Both the position numbers and the translations under genes were made by a program. From Streptantibioticus cattleyicolor NRRL 8057 = DSM 46488 (GTDB lineage Bacteria; Actinomycetota; Actinomycetes; Streptomycetales; Streptomycetaceae), in the NCBI RefSeq assembly GCF_000240165.1, contig NC_017586.1, positions 5,283,228 through 5,347,227 on the forward strand: a DNA stretch of 64,000 nt, given 5' to 3'. Below the pieces are notes generated by a model. That model was not told the DNA's origin, made no database searches, and worked only from the letters and a program-made list of their open reading frames with translations. Numbering within the stretch: the first letter of the stretch is position 1; each line of letters starts with the position of its first letter. Shown here in pieces: positions 1 through 8,789 of this stretch.

Positions 1-2
1 TC

Positions 3-494
3 GGTGAGGTCAAACGCCACTTCCGCGACCACCTGTGGGGGCTGCACGTACCCCGCCGGGTGCAGGAACTGCGCAACCGGGTCCGTACCGCCCGCAACGA
101 CCTGACCCAGTCCATCGACGGACGCGGCCCCACCGTCGCCGAGATCGCCGAACACGCCGGGCTCAGCGAGGAGGAGGTGCTCCTCGGCCTGGAGGCGATC
201 GACAGCTTCTCCACCATGTCGCTCGACGCCGAACTGCCCGGCTCCGACGGCTACACGCTGGTCGACACCCTCGGCCTGCCCGACCCCGGCATGGACGCCG
301 TGGTCGACCGGGAATCGGTCAAACCCCGGCTGCGGCAACTACCCGAACGCGAACGCACCATCTTGTACCTGCGGTTCTTCGACGACATGACGCAAAGCCA
401 GATAGCCCGCATCATGGGCATCTCGCAAATGCACGTCTCCCGGCTGATCAACCGAACCTGCGCCCGGCTGCGCGCCGAGATCCTGGCCGAGTGA
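3..494 (+). CDS. SigB/SigF/SigG-type RNA polymerase sigma factor, 3' part
   Basis: The gene is cut by the left window edge; the reading frame is open from base 3 and ends in TGA at 492-494. The visible part starts in region 2/3 (GEVKRHFRDHLW, then HVPRRVQEL), continues through region 3 (VAEIAEHAGLSEEEV) and ends with region 4, whose helix-turn-helix is seen in MTQSQIARIMGISQMHVSRL near the C-terminus. This order and the HVPRR motif are typical of the sporulation/stress SigB-SigF-SigG group, which is expanded in Streptomyces and usually controlled by anti-sigma factors. No anti-sigma gene lies next to it here. Which paralogue it is cannot be told from this fragment. Confidence 0.9.
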   Translation, partial: GEVKRHFRDHLWGLHVPRRVQELRNRVRTARNDLTQSIDGRGPTVAEIAEHAGLSEEEVLLGLEAIDSFSTMSLDAELPGSDGYTLVDTLGLPDPGMDAVVDRESVKPRLRQLPERERTILYLRFFDDMTQSQIARIMGISQMHVSRLINRTCARLRAEILAE

Positions 495-539
495 GAGGCC
501 CCGCGCCCGTGCCGGGCCCGGCACCACCGGAGGTGGCCG

Positions 540-1724
540 ATGCGGTGGACCCCTGGCACCCCGGCCGCCCCCACCGATCCCGGGCTGCCGGTCCCGCCGT
601 GGCTCGCCGAACGGCTGGCCGGCGCCGCGGGGCGGGCCCGGGCGGTGCCGGTCGGCGGCGCCCGCCTGGTACGTGAGGCGGCGGCCGGCTACTGGGAGCG
701 GCGCGGACTGCCCACCACCCCGGAACGGGTGCTGCTCGCCCCCGGGCCCGGCCCGCTGCTGCTGGCGCTGCTCGCGGTGGCCGGCGGCGACCTGGTGGTG
801 GCCCGCCCGCACCCCGCCTGGTACCCCGGGCCGGCCGCGCTGCTGGGCCGCCGGGTCCACCCGGTGTCCGCCCCGGCCGAATGCGGCGGCGTCCCCGACC
901 CGGTGGCGCTGCTGGAGACGGTGCGCCGGGCCCGCGCCGAGGGCGGCCGGCCCCGGCTGGTGATGCTCACCGTCGCCGACGACCCCACCGGCACCGTCGT
1001 CCCGCCCGAACTGGTGCGCGAGGTGTGCGAGGCGGTCACCGACGCCGGACTGCTCGCGGTCTCCGACGAGACCTACCGCGACCTGCCGCACGACCCGCAC
1101 ACCGTGCTGCTCAGCCCCGCCGAGGCGCTGCACGGCCGCACCCTGGTCCTCACCGACCTCGCGGGCGCGCTGCTGCCGCCCGGCTGGCCCGCCGCCGTGC
1201 TGCGTTTCCCGCTCGAAGGGCCGGCCGCCGCCCTGGCCGAGCCGGTCCGCGCGGCGCTCGCCGCGCAGCGCGCCCACCCGGCCGCCCCGGTCGCCGAAGC
1301 CGCCCGCTACGCCCTGGCGGAACCGGCCACGGTACGGGAGCACACCGCCGCCGCGGCCCGGCTGCACGCCACGGTGGCCCGCGCCGCGCACCGCGTGGTC
1401 ACCGAAGCCGGGGCGCTCTGCCCGCCGCCCGGGGCCGGCTTCCACCTCTACCCCGACCTCGGCGCGCTGCGCCCGGCCCTCGCGCCGCGCGGCGTCACCG
1501 GCGCCGCCGCCCTGGAGACCCGGCTGCCCGGTGCGCACGGCGGCCACCACTTCGGCGACGACCCGGCCGGACTGCGGGTCCGGCTGGACGTCCCCGCGCT
1601 GTACGGCGGTACGGACGGCGAACGCGCCGCCGCGCTGGCCGCCGCCGACCCGCCGCGGCTCCCGCATGTCGCCGAGGCGTTGACCCGGCTCCGCGCAGCC
1701 TTCGCCGAACTGACGACAGGGTGA
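540..1724 (+). CDS. Aminotransferase class I/II-like protein lacking any lysine
   Basis: The 394-residue product has the fold-type I aminotransferase layout: a glycine-rich stretch after LLAPGPGPLLLALL, a DDPTGTVVPPELVREV segment equivalent to the NPTG loop, and SDETYRDLPH equivalent to the D-x-x-Y cofactor motif. The position where the Schiff-base lysine should be (normally S-x-S-K) reads TDLAGALLPPGWP, around residues 203-215, and the protein contains no lysine at all. It therefore cannot form the usual internal aldimine with pyridoxal phosphate and is probably a non-catalytic homologue. GGAGGT sits 5 bases upstream of the ATG. It lies 45 bp after the sigma factor gene and 48 bp before the MBL-fold gene, all on the same strand. 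Its function is unknown. Confidence 0.8.
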   Translation: MRWTPGTPAAPTDPGLPVPPWLAERLAGAAGRARAVPVGGARLVREAAAGYWERRGLPTTPERVLLAPGPGPLLLALLAVAGGDLVVARPHPAWYPGPAALLGRRVHPVSAPAECGGVPDPVALLETVRRARAEGGRPRLVMLTVADDPTGTVVPPELVREVCEAVTDAGLLAVSDETYRDLPHDPHTVLLSPAEALHGRTLVLTDLAGALLPPGWPAAVLRFPLEGPAAALAEPVRAALAAQRAHPAAPVAEAARYALAEPATVREHTAAAARLHATVARAAHRVVTEAGALCPPPGAGFHLYPDLGALRPALAPRGVTGAAALETRLPGAHGGHHFGDDPAGLRVRLDVPALYGGTDGERAAALAAADPPRLPHVAEALTRLRAAFAELTTG

Positions 1725-1772
1725 TTTACGGTCGTCGGGGCGCCCCCACATCCGCCCCGGACGATTGGAGCC

Positions 1773-2789
1773 GTGATGACCGATCAGGCCGACCCCCGGA
1801 CCGAGCAGGGCGGATACACCACGGCACGGAACCGGCCCCGGCCCCTGGGGGAGCGGCGCCAGTGGCCGAGATCCTTCGCCGGCCGCCTCACCGGCCCGCT
1901 CCCCGGTTTCCTGGAGCTGGCCCAGGCCGGCCGGCCGGTCTTCCGGCCGCGCGCCGACCCCGCCCAGGTCGCCGCCCTGCCGTACGACCCCGCCCCGCTG
2001 CCCGCGGTCGGCACCGGCACCGTCGCCATCACCTGGGTGGGCCACGCCAGCTGGGTGATCCGCCTCGGCGGCCTCACCGTGCTCACCGACCCGGTCTGGT
2101 CGCGCCGCATCCTCGCCACCCCGCCCCGGCTCACCCCGCCCGGCGTGCCCTGGCGCGACCTGCCCGCCGTGGACGCCGTGGTCATCAGCCACAACCACTA
2201 CGACCACCTCGACCTGCCCACGCTGCGCAGACTGCCGCCGCGCACCGCCCTGTTCGTCCCGGCCGGGCTGGCCCGCTGGTGCCGCCGCCGGGGCTTCACC
2301 TGCGTCACCGAACTCGACTGGTGGGAGTCGGCCCAACTCGGCGGCGTCTCCTTCGACTTCGTCCCCGCCCACCACTGGAGCAAGCGCACCCTGACCGACA
2401 CCTGCCGCACCCTGTGGGGCGGCTGGGTGCTCACCGGACCCGACGGCCACCGGGTCTACTTCGCCGGGGACACCGGCTACGGCCACTGGTTCACCGAGAT
2501 CGGCCGCCGCCACCCGGGGATCGACGTCGCGCTGCTGCCGATCGGCGCCTACGCCCCGCGCAACCTGCTGCGCACCGTGCACACCGACCCCGAGGAGGCG
2601 GTACGGGCCTGCCTGGACGTGGGCGCCCGGGCGATGGCCCCGATGCACTGGGCCACCTTCCTGCTCGCCGGCGAGCCCCCGCTGGAACCGCTGGCCCGGG
2701 TCCGCGCCGCCTGGCAGGCCACCGGACGGCCCCGTACCGACCTGTGGGACCTGCCGGTGGGCGGCTCCCGGGTGCTCACCGGCCCGTGA
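1773..2789 (+). CDS. MBL-fold metallo-hydrolase (UlaG/NAPE-PLD-like)
   Basis: This is a cytosolic-looking metallo-beta-lactamase-fold hydrolase of 338 residues. The metal-binding signature is clear: ISHNHYDHLD gives H-x-H-x-D-H, and a later FAGDTGYGHWF supplies the bridging aspartate. The N-terminal GHASWVIRLGGLTVLTDPVWS is typical of the UlaG/NAPE-PLD branch, whose members hydrolyse phosphodiesters or lactones. The C-terminal MAPMHWATFLL supplies the last histidine. The substrate cannot be predicted. GTG at 1773 and ATG at 1776 are both possible starts; TTGGAG lies just upstream and fits the ATG slightly better. It is probably co-transcribed with the aminotransferase-like gene. Confidence 0.85.
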   Translation: MMTDQADPRTEQGGYTTARNRPRPLGERRQWPRSFAGRLTGPLPGFLELAQAGRPVFRPRADPAQVAALPYDPAPLPAVGTGTVAITWVGHASWVIRLGGLTVLTDPVWSRRILATPPRLTPPGVPWRDLPAVDAVVISHNHYDHLDLPTLRRLPPRTALFVPAGLARWCRRRGFTCVTELDWWESAQLGGVSFDFVPAHHWSKRTLTDTCRTLWGGWVLTGPDGHRVYFAGDTGYGHWFTEIGRRHPGIDVALLPIGAYAPRNLLRTVHTDPEEAVRACLDVGARAMAPMHWATFLLAGEPPLEPLARVRAAWQATGRPRTDLWDLPVGGSRVLTGP

Positions 2790-2817
2790 CCCGCCCCGCC
2801 CGACGTGCACGAACGGT

Positions 2818-2841
2818 GAACCCTTGCGGAACTTAGGGTTC
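2818..2841. promoter_or_regulatory. Inverted repeat upstream of efeO
   Basis: GAACCCT (2818-2824) and AGGGTTC (2835-2841) form a perfect 7-bp inverted repeat around a 10-base spacer. It lies about 120 bp before efeO and 30 bp after the MBL-fold gene. It could be an operator or part of a weak terminator. It does not match the 19-bp DmdR/IdeR iron box known from actinobacteria. Confidence 0.3.
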
Positions 2842-2959
2842 CATCCGGTGCACGGGGGCGTACGGCCCGCCCACGGCTGCCTAAGCTGAGCGCCGACGGC
2901 CACCCGGCGCACCCGGGCACCGGCCGACGCTTCGCCCGCACACCGCCAGGAGCCGCCGA

Positions 2960-4180
2960 GTGATCCGCCTGCCCGCCCCGCGCAGCCGCACAGGTCCGCT
3001 GGTCGCCGGGGGGATCGTGGCGGCCGGCGGGGCCGTCCTCATCGTGTGCGCCACGGCCGGCCACGCCCCCGTACCCGCCCGGACCACCACCGCCGCCCCG
3101 GCCGCCGACGGACTGCCGCACACCGCGATCCGCGTCACCGCGGGCAGTTGCGGCACCGGATGGAGCCGCCCGCACCCCGGGCAGCAGGTCTTCGACGTAC
3201 GCAACGACTCCGCCGGGCCCGCCGAGGTCGACCTGTACGACCCGGCCACCGGAGCCGTGCTCGGCGAGGTGGAAGGGCTCGCACCGGGCACCACCCGGCC
3301 GTTGCAGGTCACCCTGGGCAGCGGCGCCTTCGCCTTCAAGTGCCTGCCCGACGACGGCGACGCGGTCATCGGCCCAACCGTCCGCGTCCCCGGCCACGCC
3401 GTCTCCGGCCCCGCCGCCGTCCCGGTCACCCAGCACGACCTGATCCCGCCGGCCATCGCCTACCAGAAGTGGATCGGCGCCCGCCTCGGCGACCTGGCCG
3501 ACGCGGTGGCCACGCTGCGATCGGACGTCGACCGCGGCGACCTCGACGCCGCCCGCACCGCCTGGCTCCCGGCCCACCTGGTCTACGAACGCCTCGGCGC
3601 CGCCTACGGCACCTTCGGCGACGCCGACAAGGCGATCAACGGCACCACCGCGGGCCTGCCCAAGGGCGCCGACGACCCCGGCTTCACCGGCTTCCACCGC
3701 CTCGAACAGGGGCTGTGGCACGGCGAGTCGGCCGACCGGCTGCGCCCGGTGGCCGACCGGCTCGCCACCGACGTGGACACACTGCGCGACGGCTGGTCCC
3801 AGGCCCGGCTGGACCCGGCCCAACTCGGCCTGCGCGCCCACGAGATCCTGGAGAACACCGAGCGCTTCGAGATCACCGGCCGCACCGACTACGGCAGCGG
3901 CAGCAACCTGGCCACCGCCCGCGCCAACCTCGACGGCACCCGCACCGTCCTGGGCTACCTGCGCCCGCTGCTGACCACCCGCTACCCGGCGCTGCCCCGG
4001 CTCGACGCCCTCCTCGACCGGCTCCAGCACACCCTCGACAGCCACCTGACCGGCGGCCGGCCCACCCCGGTGGACGACCTCACCACCGCGCAGCGCGAAC
4101 GCCTCCACGCCGACCTCGGCCAGGCCGTGGAACGCCTCGCCGACATCGCCGCCCTCTTCGACGTACGGAGGACCTCATGA
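2960..4180 (+). CDS. efeO: Iron uptake protein EfeO (cupredoxin plus M75/imelysin)
   Basis: EfeO is the extracytoplasmic iron-binding component of the EfeUOB ferrous iron system. The 406-residue protein has an N-terminal membrane/signal segment (about residues 12-34), a cupredoxin-like domain (about 50-145) and an imelysin/peptidase M75 domain (about 155-400). The M75 metal motif H-x-x-E is visible as FHRLEQ near residue 246. GTG at 2960 follows AGGAG with normal spacing. The stop codon overlaps the start of efeB (ATGA), so the two are translationally coupled. No permease gene (efeU) is next to it, so the transporter part must be elsewhere or missing. Confidence 0.93.
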   Translation: MIRLPAPRSRTGPLVAGGIVAAGGAVLIVCATAGHAPVPARTTTAAPAADGLPHTAIRVTAGSCGTGWSRPHPGQQVFDVRNDSAGPAEVDLYDPATGAVLGEVEGLAPGTTRPLQVTLGSGAFAFKCLPDDGDAVIGPTVRVPGHAVSGPAAVPVTQHDLIPPAIAYQKWIGARLGDLADAVATLRSDVDRGDLDAARTAWLPAHLVYERLGAAYGTFGDADKAINGTTAGLPKGADDPGFTGFHRLEQGLWHGESADRLRPVADRLATDVDTLRDGWSQARLDPAQLGLRAHEILENTERFEITGRTDYGSGSNLATARANLDGTRTVLGYLRPLLTTRYPALPRLDALLDRLQHTLDSHLTGGRPTPVDDLTTAQRERLHADLGQAVERLADIAALFDVRRTS

Positions 4181-5394
4181 CCGCCCACGGCCGCCGCTGG
4201 TTCCTGCGCGGAGCCGCCGCCGCGGGGCTGGGCACGGCGACCGCCGCCGGCCTGGTCCGCGGGGAGCCCGGCGCCGCCGCGGCCCCGGCCCCGTCCGGCG
4301 TCCCCTTCCACGGCGTCCACCAGGCCGGCATCACCACCCCGGCACAACGCCACTCGGTGTTCGCCGCCCTCGACGTCACCGCCGACGACCGCGCCGCCCT
4401 GCGCGACCTGCTGCGCACCCTCACCGACCGGGCCCGCTCCCTGACCGCCGGCGGTACCCCGCCCTCCCTGGGGATCACCGCGCCGCCCGCCGACTCCGGC
4501 ACCCTGGGCCCGGTGCTCCCCGCCGACCGGCTCACCGTCACCGTGGGCGCCGGCGCCTCGCTCTTCGACGACCGCTTCGGGCTGGCCGCCCGCCGGCCGC
4601 GCCGGCTGCGCCCGATGGACACCTTCCCCGACGACGACCTCGACGCCGCGTGGTGCCACGGCGACCTCAGCCTGCACCTGTGCGCCGACAACCCGGACAC
4701 CGTGCTGCACGCCCTGCGCGACATCGCCCGGCACACCCGGGGCGCGGCCCAGGTGCGCTGGCGCGTCGACGGATACGTCGCCCCGCCCCGCCCCTCCGGC
4801 ACCCCGCGCAACCACCTCGGCTTCATGGACGGCACCGCCAACCCCGACCCCGCCGACCCCCGCGAGATGGACCGGCTGGTGTGGGTCGGCCCGCACCAGG
4901 GCGAACCGTCCTGGGCCACCGGCGGCAGCTACCAGGTGGTCCGGCTCATCCGGATGCTGGTGGAGTTCTGGGACCGCGTCAGCATCAACGAGCAGGAACG
5001 CATCTTCGGCCGCCGCCGCGACACCGGCGCCCCGCTCGACGGCACCCGGGAGACCGACGCCCCCCGCTACGCCGACGACCCCAAGGGCGACGTCATCCCG
5101 CTCGACAGCCACATACGCCTGGCCAACCCGCGCACCCCGGCCACCGCCGACCAGCGCATCCTGCGCCGCGCCTACAACTACGACCGCGGCATGGACAAGG
5201 CCGGCGACCTCGACATGGGCCTGGTCTTCTGCTGCTACCAGCAGGACCTGGACCGCCAGTTCACCGCGGTGCAAAAGCGCCTGGCGGGGGAGCCGCTGGT
5301 GGACTACGTCTCGCCGTTCGGCGGCGGCTACTTCTACGCGCTGCCCGGCGTGCGGGACGGGGACGACTGGCTGGGACGCGCCCTGCTGGCGTGA
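4177..5394 (+). CDS. efeB: Deferrochelatase/DyP-type haem peroxidase EfeB
   Basis: This is a DyP-type haem peroxidase of 405 residues, exported folded by the Tat system: the N-terminus reads RRWFLRG followed by a hydrophobic alanine-rich stretch. The DyP signature G-x-x-D-G appears as GFMDG around residue 216, and the likely proximal haem histidine sits in [11 protein letters not shown] near residue 312. The EfeB family oxidises ferrous iron during uptake or removes iron from haem. The ATG lies inside the efeO stop region with GGAGG 8 bases upstream. The TatA gene at 23750 could contribute to its export. Confidence 0.93.
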   Translation: MTAHGRRWFLRGAAAAGLGTATAAGLVRGEPGAAAAPAPSGVPFHGVHQAGITTPAQRHSVFAALDVTADDRAALRDLLRTLTDRARSLTAGGTPPSLGITAPPADSGTLGPVLPADRLTVTVGAGASLFDDRFGLAARRPRRLRPMDTFPDDDLDAAWCHGDLSLHLCADNPDTVLHALRDIARHTRGAAQVRWRVDGYVAPPRPSGTPRNHLGFMDGTANPDPADPREMDRLVWVGPHQGEPSWATGGSYQVVRLIRMLVEFWDRVSINEQERIFGRRRDTGAPLDGTRETDAPRYADDPKGDVIPLDSHIRLANPRTPATADQRILRRAYNYDRGMDKAGDLDMGLVFCCYQQDLDRQFTAVQKRLAGEPLVDYVSPFGGGYFYALPGVRDGDDWLGRALLA

Positions 5395-5431
5395 TCCGAC
5401 ACCCCGTGGCACGGCACCGGAGACCACACAA

Positions 5432-5486
5432 GGTCAAGAGGTGGTCAAGGGTTCTGTACCCTCTCCTGACCCGGTGTTCACCCCCG
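5432..5486 (+). promoter_or_regulatory. Putative PHO box (PhoP-binding direct repeats)
   Basis: Two adjacent 11-base units, GGTCAAGAGGT (5432-5442) and GGTCAAGGGTT (5443-5453), are followed exactly 33 bases (three units) later by GTTCACCCCCG (5476-5486). Streptomyces PhoP is known to bind tandem 11-bp repeats beginning GGTCA/GTTCA. The site lies about 90-140 bp before the phosphoesterase start, where a promoter would be. Phosphate control is inferred, not shown. Confidence 0.5.
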
Positions 5487-5573
5487 TGCCATCGTGGGCT
5501 TCCGAACGGCCGTACGGACACTGCAACATCACCGCTCGTGACGAGGCTTCACCAGAGCAATGGAGGTCCTGCC

Positions 5574-7448
5574 ATGGTCGGCAGAGGCAAGGCGCCGGGC
5601 GTGCGGCGCCAGGCGGTTCGGTGGGCGGCGCTGGCCGGTGCCGCCGTACTGGCGGCGGGCGGCAGCGCCGTACCGGCGGTGGCCGCCGCCAACCACGGCA
5701 CACCGCACGGCCGCACCGCCACCCCGGTGAAGCACCTGGTGGTCATCTTCGACGAGAACATCTCCTTCGACCACTACTTCGCCACCTACCCCAAGGCGGC
5801 CAACACCGACGGCACCCGCTTCAAGGCCGCCCCGGGCACCCCGAAGGACACCGCCAACCTGGCCAACGCCGGGCTGCTCAAGCACAACCCCAACCAGTAC
5901 GCCCCCAAGCGCCTCACCCCGGCGCAGGCGATGACCTGCGACCAGAACCACGAGTACAGCGCCGAGCAGTACGCGTACCACGGCGGCAAGGCCGACCAGT
6001 TCGTGCAGAACACCGAGACCAGCAAGTGCTCGGGCAACCTGTTCGGCGAGCCCGGCCTGGTGATGGACTACTACGACGGCAACACCGTCACCGCGCTGTG
6101 GAACTACGCCCAGCACTACACCCTCAACGACCAGTCCTTCGGCTCCGCCTACGGCCCCTCGACGCCGGGCGCGCTGGAGCTGGTCTCCGGCCAGACGCAC
6201 GGTGTCATCTCCGTCGACCCGGCCTCCGGCACCGAACACCCCAAGCAGACCGCCAAGCCGGACAAGTACACGGTCGCCTCCCCGAACGCCAAGGGCGTGG
6301 GCACCGTGATCAACGACCCCGACCCGGCCTTCGACGACTGCTCCGACAAGGACCACGCCAGCGCCAACGCGCTCGCCGTGATGACCGGCGCCAACATCGG
6401 TGACCGGCTCAACTCCCGAGGCGTGAGCTGGGGTTGGTTCCAGGGCGGCTTCCGGCCCAGCACCGCCTGGAACGGCAAGCAGGGTTCCTACGCCAAGTGC
6501 GGCGGCACCACCCACACCAACGTCGGCGGCGCCGCGGTGGAGGACTACAGCCCCCACCACAACCCGTTCGCCTACTACCGCTCCACCGCCAACCCGCACC
6601 ACCTGGCCCCCGCCTCGGTGGGCGAGATCGGCCACGGCGGACGCGCCAACCACAACTACGACCTGTCCGACTTCGACGCCGTGGTCAAGGCGGGCAAGCT
6701 CCCCGCGGTGAGCTTCCTGAAGGCGGGCGAGTACCAGGACGGCCACGCCGGCTACTCCGACCCCGTCGACGAGCAGCACTTCCTGGTCAAGGAGATCAAC
6801 CAGCTCCAGAAGTCGCCGCAGTGGAAGGACACCGCGGTCGTGGTCGCCTACGACGACTCCGACGGCTGGTACGACCACGTCTACGCCAAGCCGCTCAACG
6901 GCTCCAAGGACGCCACCACCGGCTCCGACGGCCAGGCCACCGACGCGCCCGGCTGCAAGGCCGGTCCCGCCCCGGCCGGCGGCTACGCCGACCGCTGCGG
7001 CCCTGGCACCCGTCAGCCGCTGCTGGTCATCTCGCCGTTCGCCAAGGTCAACAAGGTCGACCACACCCGTACCGAGCAGGCGTCCATCACCCGGTTCATC
7101 GAGGACAACTGGCACACCGGGCGCATCGGTGACGCCTCCTTCGACACCCGGGCCACCTCGCTGGCCGCCCTGTTCGACTTCAGGCACCCCAACAACAAGC
7201 AGGTGCTGCTGGCCGCCGACGGCTCGGTGACCTCGGTGCGGCCGATCCCGCCGGTGCACGGCCACCCGGGTGCCTCGGGTGACACCTCCGGCAACGCCCC
7301 GGTCGCCGACGGCGCCGCCACCGCCCAGCTCGCCGAGACCGGCGCCGGCTTCCCGGCGCTGCCGGTGGGCATCGGTGCCGCCGCGGCCGTGGTGGCCGGC
7401 GCCGGCGTGGGCGTCGCGGTCGCGGTACGCCGCCGCCGTACCGCCTGA
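5574..7448 (+). CDS. Cell-wall-anchored phosphoesterase (phospholipase C/acid phosphatase family)
   Basis: The 624-residue precursor has a signal peptide (about residues 10-38, ending PAVAAA). A phosphoesterase domain follows, starting with VVIFDENISFDHYFATYP, the metal-binding opening of the phospholipase C/AcpA phosphatase family. Further marks are YGPSTPGALELVSG and YDDSDGWYDHV. The C-terminus carries LAETG, a hydrophobic segment and a basic tail (RRRR), which is a sortase E-type LAxTG wall-sorting signal. It should release phosphate from lipids or phosphate esters at the cell surface. The ATG at 5574 is preceded by TGGAGGT. A PHO-box-like repeat upstream suggests induction under phosphate limitation. 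A strong bidirectional hairpin follows the gene. Confidence 0.9.
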   Translation: MVGRGKAPGVRRQAVRWAALAGAAVLAAGGSAVPAVAAANHGTPHGRTATPVKHLVVIFDENISFDHYFATYPKAANTDGTRFKAAPGTPKDTANLANAGLLKHNPNQYAPKRLTPAQAMTCDQNHEYSAEQYAYHGGKADQFVQNTETSKCSGNLFGEPGLVMDYYDGNTVTALWNYAQHYTLNDQSFGSAYGPSTPGALELVSGQTHGVISVDPASGTEHPKQTAKPDKYTVASPNAKGVGTVINDPDPAFDDCSDKDHASANALAVMTGANIGDRLNSRGVSWGWFQGGFRPSTAWNGKQGSYAKCGGTTHTNVGGAAVEDYSPHHNPFAYYRSTANPHHLAPASVGEIGHGGRANHNYDLSDFDAVVKAGKLPAVSFLKAGEYQDGHAGYSDPVDEQHFLVKEINQLQKSPQWKDTAVVVAYDDSDGWYDHVYAKPLNGSKDATTGSDGQATDAPGCKAGPAPAGGYADRCGPGTRQPLLVISPFAKVNKVDHTRTEQASITRFIEDNWHTGRIGDASFDTRATSLAALFDFRHPNNKQVLLAADGSVTSVRPIPPVHGHPGASGDTSGNAPVADGAATAQLAETGAGFPALPVGIGAAAAVVAGAGVGVAVAVRRRRTA

Positions 7449-7461
7449 TCCGTCGGACCTA

Positions 7462-7500
7462 CGTCAGGGGCACGTGGCCCACGGCCACGTGCCCCTGACG
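7462..7500. terminator. Strong bidirectional terminator hairpin
   Basis: An 18-bp perfect stem, CGTCAGGGGCACGTGGCC paired with its complement around the loop CAC, lies between the convergent phosphoesterase and LLM oxidoreductase genes. There is no T-run, as is common for Streptomyces terminators. Confidence 0.85.
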
Positions 7501-7511
7501 CGTACCCGGGC

Positions 7512-8468
7512 CTACTCGGCCAGCCGCGGCAGCACCTTGGTGCGGTAGAAGTCGAAGAAGCCGCGGTGGTCGTGGCCGATCTGGTTGACGTAGACGGTGT
7601 CGAACCCGGCGTCGGCGAACGCCCGCAACGTGGCCACGTGCTCGTCCACGTCGTCGCCGCAGGTGACGTTCTCCGCCACCCGCTCCTCGGTCACCAGGGT
7701 GGACGCCTGCTCGAAGTGGCGGGGGGTGGGCAGCACCTGGGCCAGCTCGCCGGGGAGCTGCTCGTTGGCCCACAGCCGGTGCGCGGTGCGGACCGCCTCC
7801 CGCTTGTCCGGCCCCCAGCACACCTTGGTGCCGCCGGCCACCGGCTTGTTGCCGCCGCCGCTCTTGCGGAACCGGGTCACCGCCTCCTCGTCCGGGAAGA
7901 TGCTGATGTAACCGTCGCCGATCCGGCCGGCCATCTCGGTGGCGGTCGGGCCGAAGCCGGAGACGTCGATCGGCACCGGATGCTCGGGCACCGTGTACAG
8001 CTGGGCGTTCTCCACCGTGTAGTGCTTGCCGTGATGGGTCACCTCGCGCCCGGTGAACAGCTCCCGCATCACCGCGATGGCCTCCTCCAGCATCTCCAGC
8101 CGCACCGGCGCCGGGGGCCAGGCGTCGCCCAGGATGTGTTCGTTGAGCGCCTCTCCGCTGCCCACCCCGAGCCGGAACCGGCCGCCGAGCATCACCGCGC
8201 TGGTCGCCGCGGCCTGCGCGGTCACCGCCGGATGCATCCGGATGGTGGGACAGGTCACCGCGGTCTGCACCGGCAGCGAGGTGGCCTCCGACAGGGCGCC
8301 GATCACCGACCACACGAAGGCGGCCTGGCCCTGCTCGCGGTTCCACGGGTGGTAGTGGTCGGAGATCCACAGCGCCTTGAACCCGGCCTGCTCCGCCATG
8401 CGTGCCTGCTCGACCAGCTCCTTCGGCGAGAACTCCTCGCACGACAGAAAGTAGCCGTACTCGGTCAT
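7512..8468 (-). CDS. LLM-class F420-dependent oxidoreductase
   Basis: This 318-residue protein is a luciferase-like monooxygenase-fold enzyme of the F420-dependent group related to F420-glucose-6-phosphate dehydrogenase. Visible features are the N-terminal YGYFLSCEEFSPKELVEQA, the WISDHYHPWN active-site segment, FRLGVGSGEALNEH and IDVSGFGPTATEMAGRIGDG. It should transfer hydride to or from coenzyme F420 in the cytosol. Its substrate is not predictable. The start ATG has a near-perfect AGGAGG upstream. It stands alone, convergent with the phosphoesterase. Confidence 0.87.
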   Translation of the reverse strand: MTEYGYFLSCEEFSPKELVEQARMAEQAGFKALWISDHYHPWNREQGQAAFVWSVIGALSEATSLPVQTAVTCPTIRMHPAVTAQAAATSAVMLGGRFRLGVGSGEALNEHILGDAWPPAPVRLEMLEEAIAVMRELFTGREVTHHGKHYTVENAQLYTVPEHPVPIDVSGFGPTATEMAGRIGDGYISIFPDEEAVTRFRKSGGGNKPVAGGTKVCWGPDKREAVRTAHRLWANEQLPGELAQVLPTPRHFEQASTLVTEERVAENVTCGDDVDEHVATLRAFADAGFDTVYVNQIGHDHRGFFDFYRTKVLPRLAE

Positions 8469-8789
8469 GGCCCGACCTCCTGGTTACGCGGGTGCCTGAC
8501 CGGGCGCCGGTGCCCGGAAGATCCCGGCACGGGTTACCGCCCGGCCCGGGGGAAAACCTCCCGGTGGGGGATGCAGGAACCACGGACGGCGGTGCCCCGC
8601 GCGCAAACTTTTGCGGCCAGCCGCATGGCCCGCTGCACGATTCGCGGTGATTTGGCGCGCCCCGTCCGGCCGGGCACCATGGAGTCCTCCCTCCGCGGAG
8701 CACACCCCCCTCCCACGCCGGGTCCCCGTACCGCCCCGACCGGGCCGGTCACGGCACCCGGCGGCCTGCTGCCCGAAAGGCCACCGCAC
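8469..8789. other. Divergent intergenic region with small palindromes
   Basis: This 321-bp stretch separates the LLM oxidoreductase (leftward) from the APC permease (rightward). It holds the promoters of both. The only ordered elements seen are CGCAAA-N2-TTTGCG (8602-8615) and, directly after it, TGCGG-N4-CCGCA (8612-8625). These may be operators or a small leader hairpin. No convincing small gene was found. Confidence 0.35.

Noticed and set aside
339-2912. Very long minus-strand open frame across the aminotransferase and MBL genes
   Set aside because: It is a shadow frame caused by high GC. Its residues are dominated by Gly/Arg/Ala/Pro/Val without domains, and the plus-strand genes there have clear motifs and start sites.
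2790-2959. Search for a DmdR/IdeR iron box before efeO
   Set aside because: No stretch fits the 19-bp consensus; only a 7-10-7 inverted repeat was found, which is reported separately.
4650-5573. Upstream extension of the phosphoesterase frame into efeB
   Set aside because: The signal peptide begins at the ATG at 5574 with a good ribosome site; the upstream part overlaps efeB and is Pro/Arg-rich noise.
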